From JAVBQJ01 sp031549115 (GTDB lineage: Bacteria; Verrucomicrobiota; Lentisphaeria; Victivallales; Victivallaceae), in NCBI GenBank assembly GCA_031549115.1, contig JAVBQJ010000025.1, positions 40,442 through 104,441 of the forward strand: 64,000 bases of DNA. Direction: 5' to 3'. The position numbers were made by a program, and so were the translations under genes. Below are positions 17,692 through 26,982 of the stretch, in pieces (within the stretch, counting starts at the first letter, position 1; each line of letters begins with the position of its first letter). A model generated the notes under the pieces. The model was not told the DNA's origin. It worked only from the letters and a program-made list of their open reading frames with translations, and did no database searches.

Positions 17692-17848
17692 TTCGGAAGA
17701 AGTTTATTTCGGCACTTGCAATCGGCAAATTCAAAGATATGGTATTCCGAAAGTACCGTAAATTCAGTCGATCTGAAAAATGTAATTAGAAATTGATTTA
17801 TCCGTCGGAACAGTATAGTACACTAGTTGAAATCGAAAGGGGTAAGCA

Positions 17849-18313
17849 ATGGCTGTAAAATTTGACACAATGCTCGGCGCGCTCAGAGAACTTGACGGTA
17901 CCTCCGGTACTCCGGGACCCCAGGGACCGGCCGGGCCCGATGTGGACCGCAATCCCATTCTTTCCGCCGGGAACGCCGTTTCGGACGGCAAACGGCGCGT
18001 CTGGCTGGGGAGCGACGCCGATACCATGACCTTTTTCGACGATCAATATGACGTGACCAAAGTGGTGCTGCGGCTGGTTTCCGCCGATACCGGTGTTACC
18101 GGCAATATCGTGCTGATTCCGTCGATCGATGACGAAGCGCAGACCGCGGTGGTGGTGCCGGTGGGCTCGACGGTCGCCGCGGTGGAGCTGCCGTTTGCCG
18201 GCGTCGACGGCCACCTGTCGATCCGGCGCGACTGCGAAGACAGCCGCGATACGCTCCGGGACGGCGCGCCGGTCGCGGCGGTCGTGGTCGTGTGGGAGGT
18301 GCATCATGGCTGA
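17849..18313 (+). CDS. Short collagen-like protein, possibly phage-tail-derived
   Basis: 154 residues, no signal peptide. Near the N terminus a short run of collagen triplets (GTSGTPGPQGPAGP) follows a helical MAVKFDTMLGALRELDG. The rest is a beta-rich domain (about 35-150) of alternating strands. Such short collagen runs ahead of a beta domain are common in phage tail fibres and in tail-like assemblies. AAAGGGG upstream of the ATG gives a good ribosome site. The next gene overlaps by 8 nt, so they act together. No capsid, baseplate or integrase gene is nearby. Confidence 0.6.
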   Translation: MAVKFDTMLGALRELDGTSGTPGPQGPAGPDVDRNPILSAGNAVSDGKRRVWLGSDADTMTFFDDQYDVTKVVLRLVSADTGVTGNIVLIPSIDDEAQTAVVVPVGSTVAAVELPFAGVDGHLSIRRDCEDSRDTLRDGAPVAAVVVVWEVHHG

Positions 18314-19532
18314 TATTGCAGCGCAAATGGCACAGGGGCCGCGCTGCATCCTGGCGGTATACCCGGATGACCGGGCGAGCTGGCTGTCGCCGCTGCAAGC
18401 CGGCGTTCCCGGCGCGCCGTGGCCGTCGTTGGAGCCGCGCAACTTTGTGGCGGAAACGGAAAAATGGTACGATCTGGGCATCGTCTCCGCCGTCGGCATG
18501 GACGATTGGGAGTTTGCGGGAGAATTTCAGACTTCGGAGATTACGCACGGCGCAAATATTATTTACCGGTCAACTGACATTCGCGTTGGTTTGTATATGT
18601 TCAACACGAATATTGTCCGGTTCTATAATTCTTCGGCGTCGGGCCTGCAAACTGCCGATCTCATGTACGAATATATGCCGGCGTTGAACACATGGGTAAA
18701 ATGGCGGATGCAACGTGTTGACGGCTGGCTGCGCTGGTTCATCAACGATGTCGAGGTGAAATCCACCAATGCGTCCGGGAAATACCTGTCGATGGACAGT
18801 GTTTTGCCTCCGACATCGACTGCCGATTGCCACTTGCGTAATTGCTGTTTCAAAAATCTCACTACCGGCAAAACACTCTGGAGTTACCCGTCGTTCGCCG
18901 AACGCACCCGGCTTTTGACCTTGACCAATATCCGCACCGACAGGGGTGTATTTGAAGGTGCGTCAACCGGAAGCGGAGTGCTTCGCCGCGTCAAGTCGCA
19001 GCTCGACCTGAGGGGCAATACGACCAGTAAGACATTGGTGTGTAAATGTTATATCCCCAGTCATGCCGATGACGGGAAGCTGTATGTATCCGGTTTGGTG
19101 ACGCAGGGGCATCACACAAGTGGTGCAGCCAGTTACGTTTTTTTCTTTTCCGTCTGGGAGGATTACCGGATTGCGACTAGAGGGAAGACCTTATATCTGC
19201 GTTTCGCCGGAAGCAGCAATGCAGTCCGGGGAGTCGGGGGAAATGTTGCGGATATCAATATTTTCGACCGCTGGGTGACGCTGGCCGGGGTGATCGATTA
19301 TGCATCGGGCAAGGTCGCGGTTTATATGGACGGTGTGAAAGTCGCGCAGGCGTCCGTAGTGATGGAGCCATTCGGGCAGGGTGCCGGAAATGTGTTGTCG
19401 GATGCCGTGTCGATATTGCACGACGCCAACAATTACGTCTCCGACCACCGGATCGCCTGGGCGCATGTCTACGACTACGCCATGAGCGAGGAGGAAATCC
19501 GCCTCCTGGCGCCGTCCGCCGACCCGGTATAG
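18306..19532 (+). CDS. LamG/concanavalin-like protein paired with the collagen-like gene
   Basis: 408 residues, no signal peptide. Two lectin-like halves are suggested: about 55-195 (strand-rich, with WVKWRMQRVDGWLRWFINDV) and about 215-400, which ends in the LamG/pentraxin-type pattern WVTLAGVIDYASGKVAVYMDG, then HVYDYAMSEEEIRLLA. This suggests glycan or surface binding. The start at 18306 follows GGGAGGTG and overlaps the upstream gene. The central part is less GC-rich than neighbours, consistent with transfer. Orphan phage receptor-binding protein or cell-surface adhesin are both possible. Confidence 0.6.
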   Translation: MADIAAQMAQGPRCILAVYPDDRASWLSPLQAGVPGAPWPSLEPRNFVAETEKWYDLGIVSAVGMDDWEFAGEFQTSEITHGANIIYRSTDIRVGLYMFNTNIVRFYNSSASGLQTADLMYEYMPALNTWVKWRMQRVDGWLRWFINDVEVKSTNASGKYLSMDSVLPPTSTADCHLRNCCFKNLTTGKTLWSYPSFAERTRLLTLTNIRTDRGVFEGASTGSGVLRRVKSQLDLRGNTTSKTLVCKCYIPSHADDGKLYVSGLVTQGHHTSGAASYVFFFSVWEDYRIATRGKTLYLRFAGSSNAVRGVGGNVADINIFDRWVTLAGVIDYASGKVAVYMDGVKVAQASVVMEPFGQGAGNVLSDAVSILHDANNYVSDHRIAWAHVYDYAMSEEEIRLLAPSADPV

Positions 19533-19584
19533 CGCCAATGGCCTCCGCTGCTCCGGCCGCGTCTTGCCGGGTTGCCGTCAACCG

Positions 19585-20469
19585 TCAGTTGAGCGGCTCC
19601 TGGCGGGCGCGGTAGACGCCGGGGGAACAGGCGAAGTGCTTGTGGAACGCGCGGATGAAATAGCTGGTGTAATGAAAGCCGCATTGCGCGGCAATCGCGT
19701 CCAGCGTCAGATTGGTATGGCGCAGCAGCGAGGCGGCATTGTCGATGCGGATGTCGCTGAGTACGTAACTGAACGGTTTGCCGCCGTACTCTTTGAACAG
19801 ATTCGAGAGATAACCGGGGGAGATTTCGAAGAAGCGCGCCACGCTCTCCCGGTCGAGATCGGCGTCGAAATTGGCTTGCAGATAGTTGACGATCTGCTGA
19901 TACAACGCGTTGGAACGGTTCTTGACCGGCTCTTCCCGGCAGGCCGCGTGGTGGAGCAGCTGCAGCAGCAAATACAGCATCTGCGCCCGCAGCCGCTCCG
20001 GAATATTGCCGCTGGCGGTACACACCGACCGGTATAGCATCACCACTGCCGGATCGTTCGCGGCCAGCGCGTGCTTGTAGCACCGATGTTCGCTTTCGTC
20101 GGCGTCGATCGCCGCAATCGTGATGTTGTCGCGATGAAGCACGCTGAAAAAAGAGGACTTCGGCAATCCCGACTCATAATCCGAACAATTGGCGCAAAAG
20201 GGCTCCATCAGCAGGATATCGTTTTTCGTCATCCGATGGCAGGTCAGGACGCCCGCGTCTCCGATGTAATTGTCGCTGTACCCGTCCAGCATGATGGTGA
20301 AGCGGTAATTGCCCTGGGTCTGAAACAGCAGCGGTTTCGGCTCGGGCGGAAATTTCTTCTGGGTCCGGGCGATGACGAAGCGCCACTGCTCCGGTTCGAC
20401 GGTCGCCATCAGCCGGTCGAAATGTGCCATGACCGGTTCGCGTTCGAAAATTTCCGTATTTTTGATCAT
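19585..20469 (-). CDS. AraC-family transcriptional regulator
   Basis: 294 residues. The C-terminal ~100 residues carry the AraC double helix-turn-helix: YLQANFDADLDRESVARFFE, GYLSNLFKEYGGKPFSYV, and the signature TLDAIAAQCGFHYTSYFIRA followed by FACSPGVYRA. The N-terminal ~150 residues are a cupin-like sensor (about 45-130). Divergent from the pseudopilin-led operon at 20654, which it probably controls. The start is uncertain: no strong ribosome site precedes the ATG at 20469, and the ATG at 20430 (MAHFDR) is an alternative. Confidence 0.86.
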   Translation of the reverse strand: MIKNTEIFEREPVMAHFDRLMATVEPEQWRFVIARTQKKFPPEPKPLLFQTQGNYRFTIMLDGYSDNYIGDAGVLTCHRMTKNDILLMEPFCANCSDYESGLPKSSFFSVLHRDNITIAAIDADESEHRCYKHALAANDPAVVMLYRSVCTASGNIPERLRAQMLYLLLQLLHHAACREEPVKNRSNALYQQIVNYLQANFDADLDRESVARFFEISPGYLSNLFKEYGGKPFSYVLSDIRIDNAASLLRHTNLTLDAIAAQCGFHYTSYFIRAFHKHFACSPGVYRARQEPLN

Positions 20470-20507
20470 TTTGTGATAAAAGTATAACTGTTATTTGATC
20501 CGTGCTA

Positions 20508-20569
20508 TTGACGTAAGCAGGATTCTATACTATAATTACAATATCATAATATAATACAGTTGTGATATT
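20508..20569 (+). promoter_or_regulatory. Sigma-70 promoter and repeat sites between AraC gene and pseudopilin operon
   Basis: TTGACG (20508-20513) and TATAAT (20531-20536) are spaced by 17 bp and face the pseudopilin gene. Just downstream, AATATCA (20540-20546) and TGATATT (20563-20569) form an inverted repeat. TTGTGATA occurs twice in direct orientation (20471-20478 and 20560-20567), a plausible pair of AraC-type binding sites flanking the promoter. The promoter is well supported; the binding-site role is inference. Confidence 0.7.
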
Positions 20570-20653
20570 CTGTCAAGAAAAAGCGCGAATCCGGAACGCG
20601 AACCGCCGAGAAAGAAGCTTATTTGCAACAGCAAAAGGAAAGGGACCCGGACG

Positions 20654-21358
20654 ATGAAGAAATGTTTCACACTCATTGAGCTTTTGGTGGTGATTGCGAT
20701 TATCGCAATCCTTGCCAGTATGCTGCTGCCGGCACTGTCGAAGGCCCGTGCCGCGGCGCAAAAAACCAAGTGTCTGAGCAACCTGAAGCAGATCGGACTG
20801 GGAATGGTGATGTACTGTGACGATTATGCGCGTTACTTCCCGGGGATCGGCATCGGCAGTTACACCAGTTATCGCGGCTGGGCGGAGATCATGGAGGACG
20901 AAGGCTACGTCGGCAGCAAGCAGGGGTGGGGCGGCGATCACAAAATCTGGCAGTGCCCGGCGGACGGCATCGCCCGCCTCGTCGGTTCGATCTCGGGCGA
21001 TCCCGATGAAAGCGCGCGCCGCAAGATGAGCTATGCCGGCAGCCGGGGCGAGTCGGCCAATATGTGCGGATGGTGGCACAACAGCCTGGGCCGGACCATT
21101 CAGGATCACCGGGTCAAATCGCCTTCGAGCTTCATCGTCGTCGGCGAAAACCATTACGAAGACAGCTTCATCGGCAACAGCAACAACAACCCGATCGAAC
21201 TGTTTCGCGTGGCCTCGTCGCATGGCATGAATCCGATGGACTCCAATTACAGCTTCGCCGACGGCCATGCCGAGTATCTCAGATGGGTGATCAGCGATGA
21301 ATTTTACGACCGTTGGTCCTATACCGGAAAACTCGAAAGCTGTCTGGCCGATTGGTGA
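20654..21358 (+). CDS. Pseudopilin-like protein with prepilin N-terminal methylation domain
   Basis: 234 residues: MKKC, then FTLIELLVVIAIIAILASML and a helical stretch, then a globular domain with cysteine-containing IWQCPADG and a C-terminal SSHGMNPMDSNYSFADGHAE (H-x11-DG here). AAAGGAAAGG supplies the ribosome site. First gene of a probable operon with the DUF4091, GHL10-like and, after SAR copy D, GH39-like genes, behind a clear promoter and opposite an AraC regulator. Its domain probably handles the same substrate or secretion route as the hydrolases; this is inference. Confidence 0.88.
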   Translation: MKKCFTLIELLVVIAIIAILASMLLPALSKARAAAQKTKCLSNLKQIGLGMVMYCDDYARYFPGIGIGSYTSYRGWAEIMEDEGYVGSKQGWGGDHKIWQCPADGIARLVGSISGDPDESARRKMSYAGSRGESANMCGWWHNSLGRTIQDHRVKSPSSFIVVGENHYEDSFIGNSNNNPIELFRVASSHGMNPMDSNYSFADGHAEYLRWVISDEFYDRWSYTGKLESCLADW

Positions 21359-21363
21359 AGAAA

Positions 21364-23670
21364 ATGAATCATGAAACGATACGCAATCTGTTGCTTGCCG
21401 CCGTGCTGGGCATGGCGCTGCCGGCCGGAGCGGACGAACGCTTGCGGCTGCTGCACTTCGAAGACGCCGCCGAAACCTCCCGCTACCAGACCAATGCCGG
21501 AGTCTCCGCCAGAGTCGTCAAAGACGCCTCCGGCCGGTCGGTGATCGAAGTCGAAGTCGCGCCCTTGGCCGAACACGACAATCCGTGGCCGAGCCTGGGT
21601 ATCATCACGCCCGGTTTGGAGGTTCCGCCCTGGGATCTGACCGATTATTCCCGGATCGAAGTGAAAATGCAGAAGCTCTCCAGCGGCCTCGCGCCGATGA
21701 GTACGCTGTTGAGTTCGCTGCCGATCAACGACGGCGGCGCCAACTTCGAATATTGCAGTTATCTGTTGCCCGGCGGCGAAACCATGCTGCAGCGGATTTT
21801 GCTCACCGACATCGTCAAGGCCTGCAACGACCCCTCGAATCTGCAGCATCTCCAGTTCGTGTTTCCGGCCACGAGTTTTCCCGAAAGCTACCGCATCTGG
21901 AGTGTGGAGGCGGTCCGGGATCCGGCCGTCGGCTCGCTCCGGGATATTGTCGCCGCCGATTTGAAGCGCGTCGCCGCCAATCTCTCGGCGCTCGAAACCT
22001 ACCGGGGCAAATCCTATCCGGAGTTGTGGCGGGAATTGACAGGGCTGCAGGAGCGGATCGGCGGCATGGCGCCGAAAGGCTTTGCCGGCCAATACAATGC
22101 GTTGCGCCAGGCGCTCGCCGATCTGGATTTGCAGGTCAACGCGGCCTTTCTCGCCGAGGTCGAAGCGGAGCTTTACTGTTGGAGCTACCCCGCCGGAATT
22201 GTGCTCGACAACCGCCGAAAGCCGGGCGCGGCTTCGCCGGAGGTGAAAGCGCTGGCAATCGACATGGCACGGAACGAATACCGCGACGCCGCTTTCATGG
22301 CCAGCGCCACCCGGCACGATTTGAATCTGACCGCCCGGCTGGAGGTTCCCGAGGCGCTGCAGGGTGCCTGTGAAGTGTTTTACACCGATTACTATTACAA
22401 TCATGCCGGCGGCTACCATGCCGGCGACCTCATCCAGCCGTGGGAAAAGCCGCTGGCGATGGCGCCCGGCGACAGCCGTGAAGTCCGGATCCGGGTCGGC
22501 GGGCTGGATTTGCCGCCGGGAACATATGAATTGCGCCTGATTCTGGAGGATGAAGCGCTTCCCGCCCGGCTGGAGCTGCCGGTACAGCTCCATATCCGGC
22601 CGGTGGAATTGGTGCAATACCCCGACAATTACGTCTACTCCATCTTTCCCGCCGGCAATCAGGCGGAGCTCGACCGCCACCGTGAAGCGCTGGCGGCGAT
22701 GAAGCGTTACGGCATGAATGTGGTGGAAATTCCCGCGGTCAGCATCAACCGGGCGACCTTCGACGCCGATGGCGAAGTCGCCACCTTCGACGACCGGATG
22801 ATGGAGTACAGCATCGGCGGCATCGAGCGGATGTGGCGCTCGCTGCCGGGCGACCAGAAGATCATTTTCCAGCTTTTCTGCCAGTTGACGCCGCCGTTGC
22901 CGGAGGACCCGGAGCTGCGCGACCGGGCGTACGTCAACTGGATCGGGAAGGTGGTGGAAACCCTGCGTTCCTACGGGTTGGGTTACGATCAATTCTGCCT
23001 GGCTTACGGTGACGAGGCCAGCCAGGCGGTGCTGCTGGATGTGGAGATTCCCCGGGCGGAGCTGGTGAAAAAACACTTCCCCGCGGTGCGGAACTTTCAG
23101 AATTCCAGTCAGGTGTTCGAGGATGAGGCGTTGAACCGGCGTTATTTCGCCGCGTTCGATATGCTCGCGCCGAATATGGACAGCATGCGGATCAACCCGT
23201 ATTTGTATCCGGGCGTCAAGGCGTCCGGGAAACTGGCGTCGACCTACGTCTGCCGCCACATGGACGGCTTTTCGGACGATCTGTACGACTATTACCGGGT
23301 GTTTCTGTGGCGCTGCTTCGATATGGAGATTCCGACGGCGGGGATCTGGACCTTTAACGCGCAGGAAACCGGATTGTTCCGCGAGGATCAGAACCGGAAC
23401 AATGTGGGCTGTTCGCTGGTCAACCAGAACCGCGAAGACCGTTGCGTGGGGACCCGGCGCGGGGAATTTTACCGCGACGGCATCAACGACTGGCGGTATT
23501 TGCTGACGCTGCGGGCCATCGGTGCACGGCACCCGGAGCGGAAAGCCGAAATCGACGCGTTTCTCGATGAGGCGGTAAATGCGGTACTGACGCATCCGGA
23601 GGACCGCGGCATGGCCGAAAAGCAACGCCGGAAAATTGCGGACAAAATCATGGAACTGAATATACGTTAA
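21364..23670 (+). CDS. Secreted DUF4091 glycoside-hydrolase-like protein
   Basis: 768 residues; signal peptide of about 22 residues ending MALPAGA. Residues about 25-200 are a beta-sandwich-like domain (discoidin/carbohydrate-binding type), about 330-430 a second beta domain (DLPPGTYELRLILED), and about 430-760 a TIM-barrel-like region with AYGDEAS (D550/E551) and the DUF4091 C-terminal signature DGINDWRYLLTLRAIG near residue 705. DUF4091 proteins lie in glycan loci and are thought to be hydrolases, but none of the residues can be proved catalytic here. Start ATG 21364, just after the pseudopilin stop. Confidence 0.78.
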   Translation: MNHETIRNLLLAAVLGMALPAGADERLRLLHFEDAAETSRYQTNAGVSARVVKDASGRSVIEVEVAPLAEHDNPWPSLGIITPGLEVPPWDLTDYSRIEVKMQKLSSGLAPMSTLLSSLPINDGGANFEYCSYLLPGGETMLQRILLTDIVKACNDPSNLQHLQFVFPATSFPESYRIWSVEAVRDPAVGSLRDIVAADLKRVAANLSALETYRGKSYPELWRELTGLQERIGGMAPKGFAGQYNALRQALADLDLQVNAAFLAEVEAELYCWSYPAGIVLDNRRKPGAASPEVKALAIDMARNEYRDAAFMASATRHDLNLTARLEVPEALQGACEVFYTDYYYNHAGGYHAGDLIQPWEKPLAMAPGDSREVRIRVGGLDLPPGTYELRLILEDEALPARLELPVQLHIRPVELVQYPDNYVYSIFPAGNQAELDRHREALAAMKRYGMNVVEIPAVSINRATFDADGEVATFDDRMMEYSIGGIERMWRSLPGDQKIIFQLFCQLTPPLPEDPELRDRAYVNWIGKVVETLRSYGLGYDQFCLAYGDEASQAVLLDVEIPRAELVKKHFPAVRNFQNSSQVFEDEALNRRYFAAFDMLAPNMDSMRINPYLYPGVKASGKLASTYVCRHMDGFSDDLYDYYRVFLWRCFDMEIPTAGIWTFNAQETGLFREDQNRNNVGCSLVNQNREDRCVGTRRGEFYRDGINDWRYLLTLRAIGARHPERKAEIDAFLDEAVNAVLTHPEDRGMAEKQRRKIADKIMELNIR

Positions 23671-23674
23671 GCAA

Positions 23675-25276
23675 ATGAGAACAAAGATGACGAAACTTCC
23701 CCGCATTATTTACAACGATGACTCCTGCAGTCTGGGCCTGGTCGAGCCGCCCCACACGCCGGCGACGGTGGAGCGGGTGCTGGATTATATGGAGGCGAGC
23801 CGGATTGACCGCCTGTGCTGGTGCATGTTCGGCGGCTGGGGCGCGACGGACTGGTATTCCCGCCGGGTGGAAAACTACTTCGAGCTGGCCGAAAAACACC
23901 ATTCGCCCAGCCTGCGGCTCAACGCGATGTATTCGTTGTATCGCCAGGGGGTCGACTATGTCCCGCTCCTGATCGATTGCTGCCGCCGGAGCGGGCGGGA
24001 GTTTTACGCCGGAATCCGGATGAACGACTGCCATTTGCGCAGCGAACCCAACGGGCCGATGGCGCCGGCGTTCTGGCGCCGCCATCAGGACAAACGCCTG
24101 TGGGGTGTCAACAGTTCGTTGAGCTATTACAACGCGCTGCTGGATTTCTCGTACCCGGAGGTGCGCGACTGCGTGTTTCAGGTGATCGACGAATTGCTTT
24201 CACGTTACGACATCGACGGCATCGAGCTCGATTTCATGCGCCAGGAATGGGCGTTCAATCCGGCGGAGGCATGGGCGAAGCGCCGGATACTGACCGACTT
24301 CATCGCCGCCATTTGTGCCCGGTGCCGGCGGGGCGGGACGGCGGGACGAGCCGCCGGGCTGATGGTACGCGTGCCGCTGGATCCGGAGCAATGGCGCCTG
24401 GGCGGCTTCGATGTGGAAACGTGGATGCGCGAGGGGCTGATCGATCTGGCGGTGGCGGGTACCAACGAGGTCGACTTCCGCCCCGATTTGAGCGTCATTG
24501 TCGAATTGGGGCGCCGTTACGGCGTTCCGGTATTCGGGGATATCGAATTGTTTCCGGTGCTGGTCCGTCCCAATGAAACCGAACTGACGCGGGAGCAGTC
24601 GCTGCCGCAGTACAATCTGGGGAGTTATGAAACGCCGATTGCCGAGTCGGAGCGGATGGCGTACGGGATGACCGACATACTGCGCGCGCAGGGGGTGGAC
24701 GGGTTGTACATGTTCAACTTTCCCTGTTTTCGCAACGACTGCGTCGGCGCGGGGCGCTGTCGCACGCCGGAGGAGATGGCGGTTTTCCGGCATCTGCTGA
24801 CGCATGCGGGCGGGGAAAATTTTTCCGGCGGAGCGATGGAATATCACTACCGGCGGCAGGTGCCGGTTTACGCCGAGCCGTTGCGCCCGGAGAATTGTTT
24901 TCAGAGTCTGGAGCTGGGCTTCGGCACAACACCGGATGAGAAGGAACGGGTGACATTCGACTTCTGCTGTTACGGGGCGCCCAATCCGCATGCGTTTGCG
25001 CCGGAGCATTGCGGCGACTTGAAAAAACTGCTGCAGGTGAAGGTCGACGGGGTGCGGATCGATCCCGGCGAAATTGCGGTGGTTCATTGTCCCGGCGGCA
25101 TCCTGCGCTCCGGTTATGGGGTGGGGGATTACGAGCGCTGGAGTTTTACGCTGCCGGGGAGCCGGTTTGCGACGGAACGGTTCCGGATGTCGTTTTTCAT
25201 GCCGGACTTCCCCGGCGACAACACCCCGTACATCTACATCCACGACCTCAGCGTCCGCCGCAGCATCGGAAAATAG
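23675..25276 (+). CDS. Family-10-like glycosyl hydrolase (GHL10-type TIM barrel)
   Basis: 533 residues without a clear signal peptide. A TIM-barrel region (about 10-370) includes YDIDGIELDFMRQEW at about 178-192, the usual strand end of GHL10/GHL6-type barrels where an acidic residue is catalytic, and VDGLYMFNFPCF near 350. The C-terminal ~130 residues are beta-rich and end in YIYIHDLSV, like a small carbohydrate-binding domain. It starts 4 nt after the DUF4091 stop. Cysteine content (CCRRSG, CARCR) is high for a hydrolase. Substrate unknown. Confidence 0.72.
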   Translation: MRTKMTKLPRIIYNDDSCSLGLVEPPHTPATVERVLDYMEASRIDRLCWCMFGGWGATDWYSRRVENYFELAEKHHSPSLRLNAMYSLYRQGVDYVPLLIDCCRRSGREFYAGIRMNDCHLRSEPNGPMAPAFWRRHQDKRLWGVNSSLSYYNALLDFSYPEVRDCVFQVIDELLSRYDIDGIELDFMRQEWAFNPAEAWAKRRILTDFIAAICARCRRGGTAGRAAGLMVRVPLDPEQWRLGGFDVETWMREGLIDLAVAGTNEVDFRPDLSVIVELGRRYGVPVFGDIELFPVLVRPNETELTREQSLPQYNLGSYETPIAESERMAYGMTDILRAQGVDGLYMFNFPCFRNDCVGAGRCRTPEEMAVFRHLLTHAGGENFSGGAMEYHYRRQVPVYAEPLRPENCFQSLELGFGTTPDEKERVTFDFCCYGAPNPHAFAPEHCGDLKKLLQVKVDGVRIDPGEIAVVHCPGGILRSGYGVGDYERWSFTLPGSRFATERFRMSFFMPDFPGDNTPYIYIHDLSVRRSIGK

Positions 25277-25295
25277 AAAAAAATAATTTCAAAAA

Positions 25296-25540
25296 TAGAG
25301 CCGCGAAGCGGCGGTTTTGCACTCCGTCATACGGAGGCGCAGTCCAGCGCGCGAACAGCGCTGGTCGGCTCAGGCGGCGCAGCCGCCCGAAAGAGCCGAA
25401 AGCCAGGTAAGGATCGCCGGGAGGCGATCCGGATCCTCCCGAGGCAGCGATGGTGGAGATTTTGACCGGAAGCGTGAGCGACGGTCAAAATCTCCACACG
25501 GAGCGAACGAGGCGCCGCACCGGCGGCGAAAAGTAGACGA
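25296..25540 (+). repeat. SAR element copy D (key covariation copy)
   Basis: Same order of stems but with different bases that preserve pairing. P3 is CCAGCGC (25344-25350) with GCGCTGG (25358-25364), loop GCGAACA; P4 outer is CGGCTC (25366-25371) with GAGCCG (25393-25398); P5 GGATCGCC/GGCGATCC with GGGA loop; P6 is a 16-bp perfect stem, 25453-25468 with 25482-25497, of entirely different sequence in its upper half from copy B, yet with the same GAAGCGTGAGCGA cap. Lies between the GHL10-like and GH39-like genes and stays in their orientation. Confidence 0.93.
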
Positions 25541-25571
25541 CAGAACACCCCAAACAAGGAGAGCCTCGCAA

Positions 25572-26975
25572 ATGACCGATGCAAACGTGGCGGATCCGGC
25601 GGCACTTCGCGCCGTGCCGGCGACCGGAGTAAAAAACGAAATCGACATCCGTTTCGACCTGGACCGGGAGGCGGGCAAGGTGCGGGCGGTGCATGGCGTC
25701 GGCAACTTCGCGCCGCTGCAGAATGTGGCGATGAGCACGCCCACGGGATTGCTGGGAAAGATCCGCGCGCTCCATATCCCGTACAGTTACTTTCACGATA
25801 CGCCGCTGGAGAATCCGGGGATGGATGTGATCGACGTGTCGCGGCTGTTTCCGATTTTCACCGCCGATGCCGACGATCCCCGGAACTACCGCTTCGCCGA
25901 AAACGACGCCTATCTGCAACAGGTGATCGACGCCGGAACGCAAGTGATCTTCCGCCTGGGCGAGTCGATCGAGGTGGGCAAACGCAAGTTCCGGGTCAAG
26001 CCGCCCGCCGATCCGGAAAAGTGGGCGCGAATTTGCCTCAACATCGTGCGACATTACAACGAAGGCTGGGCCGACGGCTTCCACTGGAATATCCGGGACT
26101 GGGCGGTGTGGGAAGAGCCGAACAACCCCAATCTGTGGGCGGGGGAATTCCAGGAGTACCTGCGGCTCTACGCGGTCACCGCGAAGATGTTCAAGAAACA
26201 CTTCCCGGCGCTGCGGATCGGCGGCCCGCAGACCACGACGATGGGAATCCGTTTTCTCGGCGAATTTCTCGACTTCTGCCGGAGTGAAGCGCTGCCGCTG
26301 GACTTCGTCTGCTATACGGCTTACTACGCCACCCCGGCGGAATTGCTGGCGGAGAGCCGGTTGCGCCGCCGGATGCTCGACGAACGCGGATTCGGCGCTA
26401 TTCCGCTCTGGATCAACGAGTGGCATGCGGGGCCGAACTGGAGTTCCTTCTCCGATCCGGTCGGCTACCGGAGGGAATCCGAACGCATCGGCGGCGTGGA
26501 CGGCGCGGTGTTCACCGCCACGGTGCTGTGCGGACTTCAGGATTGCCCGATCGAACGGGCCTGCTTCTACGCCGCCGTGATGGGGGGCGGCTACGGGATG
26601 TTCGATGCGAAACACGTGCCGACGCCGACTTATCACGTGCTCCGGAGATTCTGCCGGTTGTTCGACCGCTCCGAGCGGCGGATCGCGCTCGAGACCGCCG
26701 GCGGCAGCCCCGATATCCAGGCGCTGGCGAGTGCGGCGAAGTGTGGCGGTATCGACCTGTTGATCGGCGCTTACATTCCGGAGCGCGGCAGTGTGCGCAT
26801 CGCGCTGCCGGAGCACTTCGAAGTCAAGTCGCTGGAGATTCTCGATGAAGACGGCCGGCGTTTCGTCGAATGCGAGGACGAGCGCTATCGGCACGATGGC
26901 ATCACGCTGGAGCTGGACAAGCCGGAGGGCGCGGCGGCTTTCTTCGTCGAGCTTATACCTGTTTCCATCGGCTGA
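25572..26975 (+). CDS. GH39-like glycoside hydrolase
   Basis: 467 residues, no signal peptide, probably cytoplasmic. Typical clan GH-A pattern of GH39 beta-xylosidases/alpha-iduronidases: VWEEPNNPNLWAG with acid/base E182 and LWINEWHAG with nucleophile E283; RFLGEFLDFC and DFVCYTAYY lie between. The C-terminal ~90 residues form the usual small beta domain. AAGGAGAG about 10 nt before the ATG fixes the start. Separated from the upstream hydrolase only by SAR copy D and ended by a strong hairpin. Xylose versus uronic-acid specificity cannot be decided. Confidence 0.85.
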   Translation: MTDANVADPAALRAVPATGVKNEIDIRFDLDREAGKVRAVHGVGNFAPLQNVAMSTPTGLLGKIRALHIPYSYFHDTPLENPGMDVIDVSRLFPIFTADADDPRNYRFAENDAYLQQVIDAGTQVIFRLGESIEVGKRKFRVKPPADPEKWARICLNIVRHYNEGWADGFHWNIRDWAVWEEPNNPNLWAGEFQEYLRLYAVTAKMFKKHFPALRIGGPQTTTMGIRFLGEFLDFCRSEALPLDFVCYTAYYATPAELLAESRLRRRMLDERGFGAIPLWINEWHAGPNWSSFSDPVGYRRESERIGGVDGAVFTATVLCGLQDCPIERACFYAAVMGGGYGMFDAKHVPTPTYHVLRRFCRLFDRSERRIALETAGGSPDIQALASAAKCGGIDLLIGAYIPERGSVRIALPEHFEVKSLEILDEDGRRFVECEDERYRHDGITLELDKPEGAAAFFVELIPVSIG

Positions 26976-26982
26976 ACGAAGA

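Noticed and set aside
17793..17819. A promoter for the collagen-like gene (TTGATT and TATAGT).
   Set aside because: The spacer is only 15 bp and both boxes are imperfect.
17849..19532. A complete prophage.
   Set aside because: Only two structural-type genes are present; no integrase, terminase, capsid, tail tube or lysis gene and no attachment-site repeat was found.
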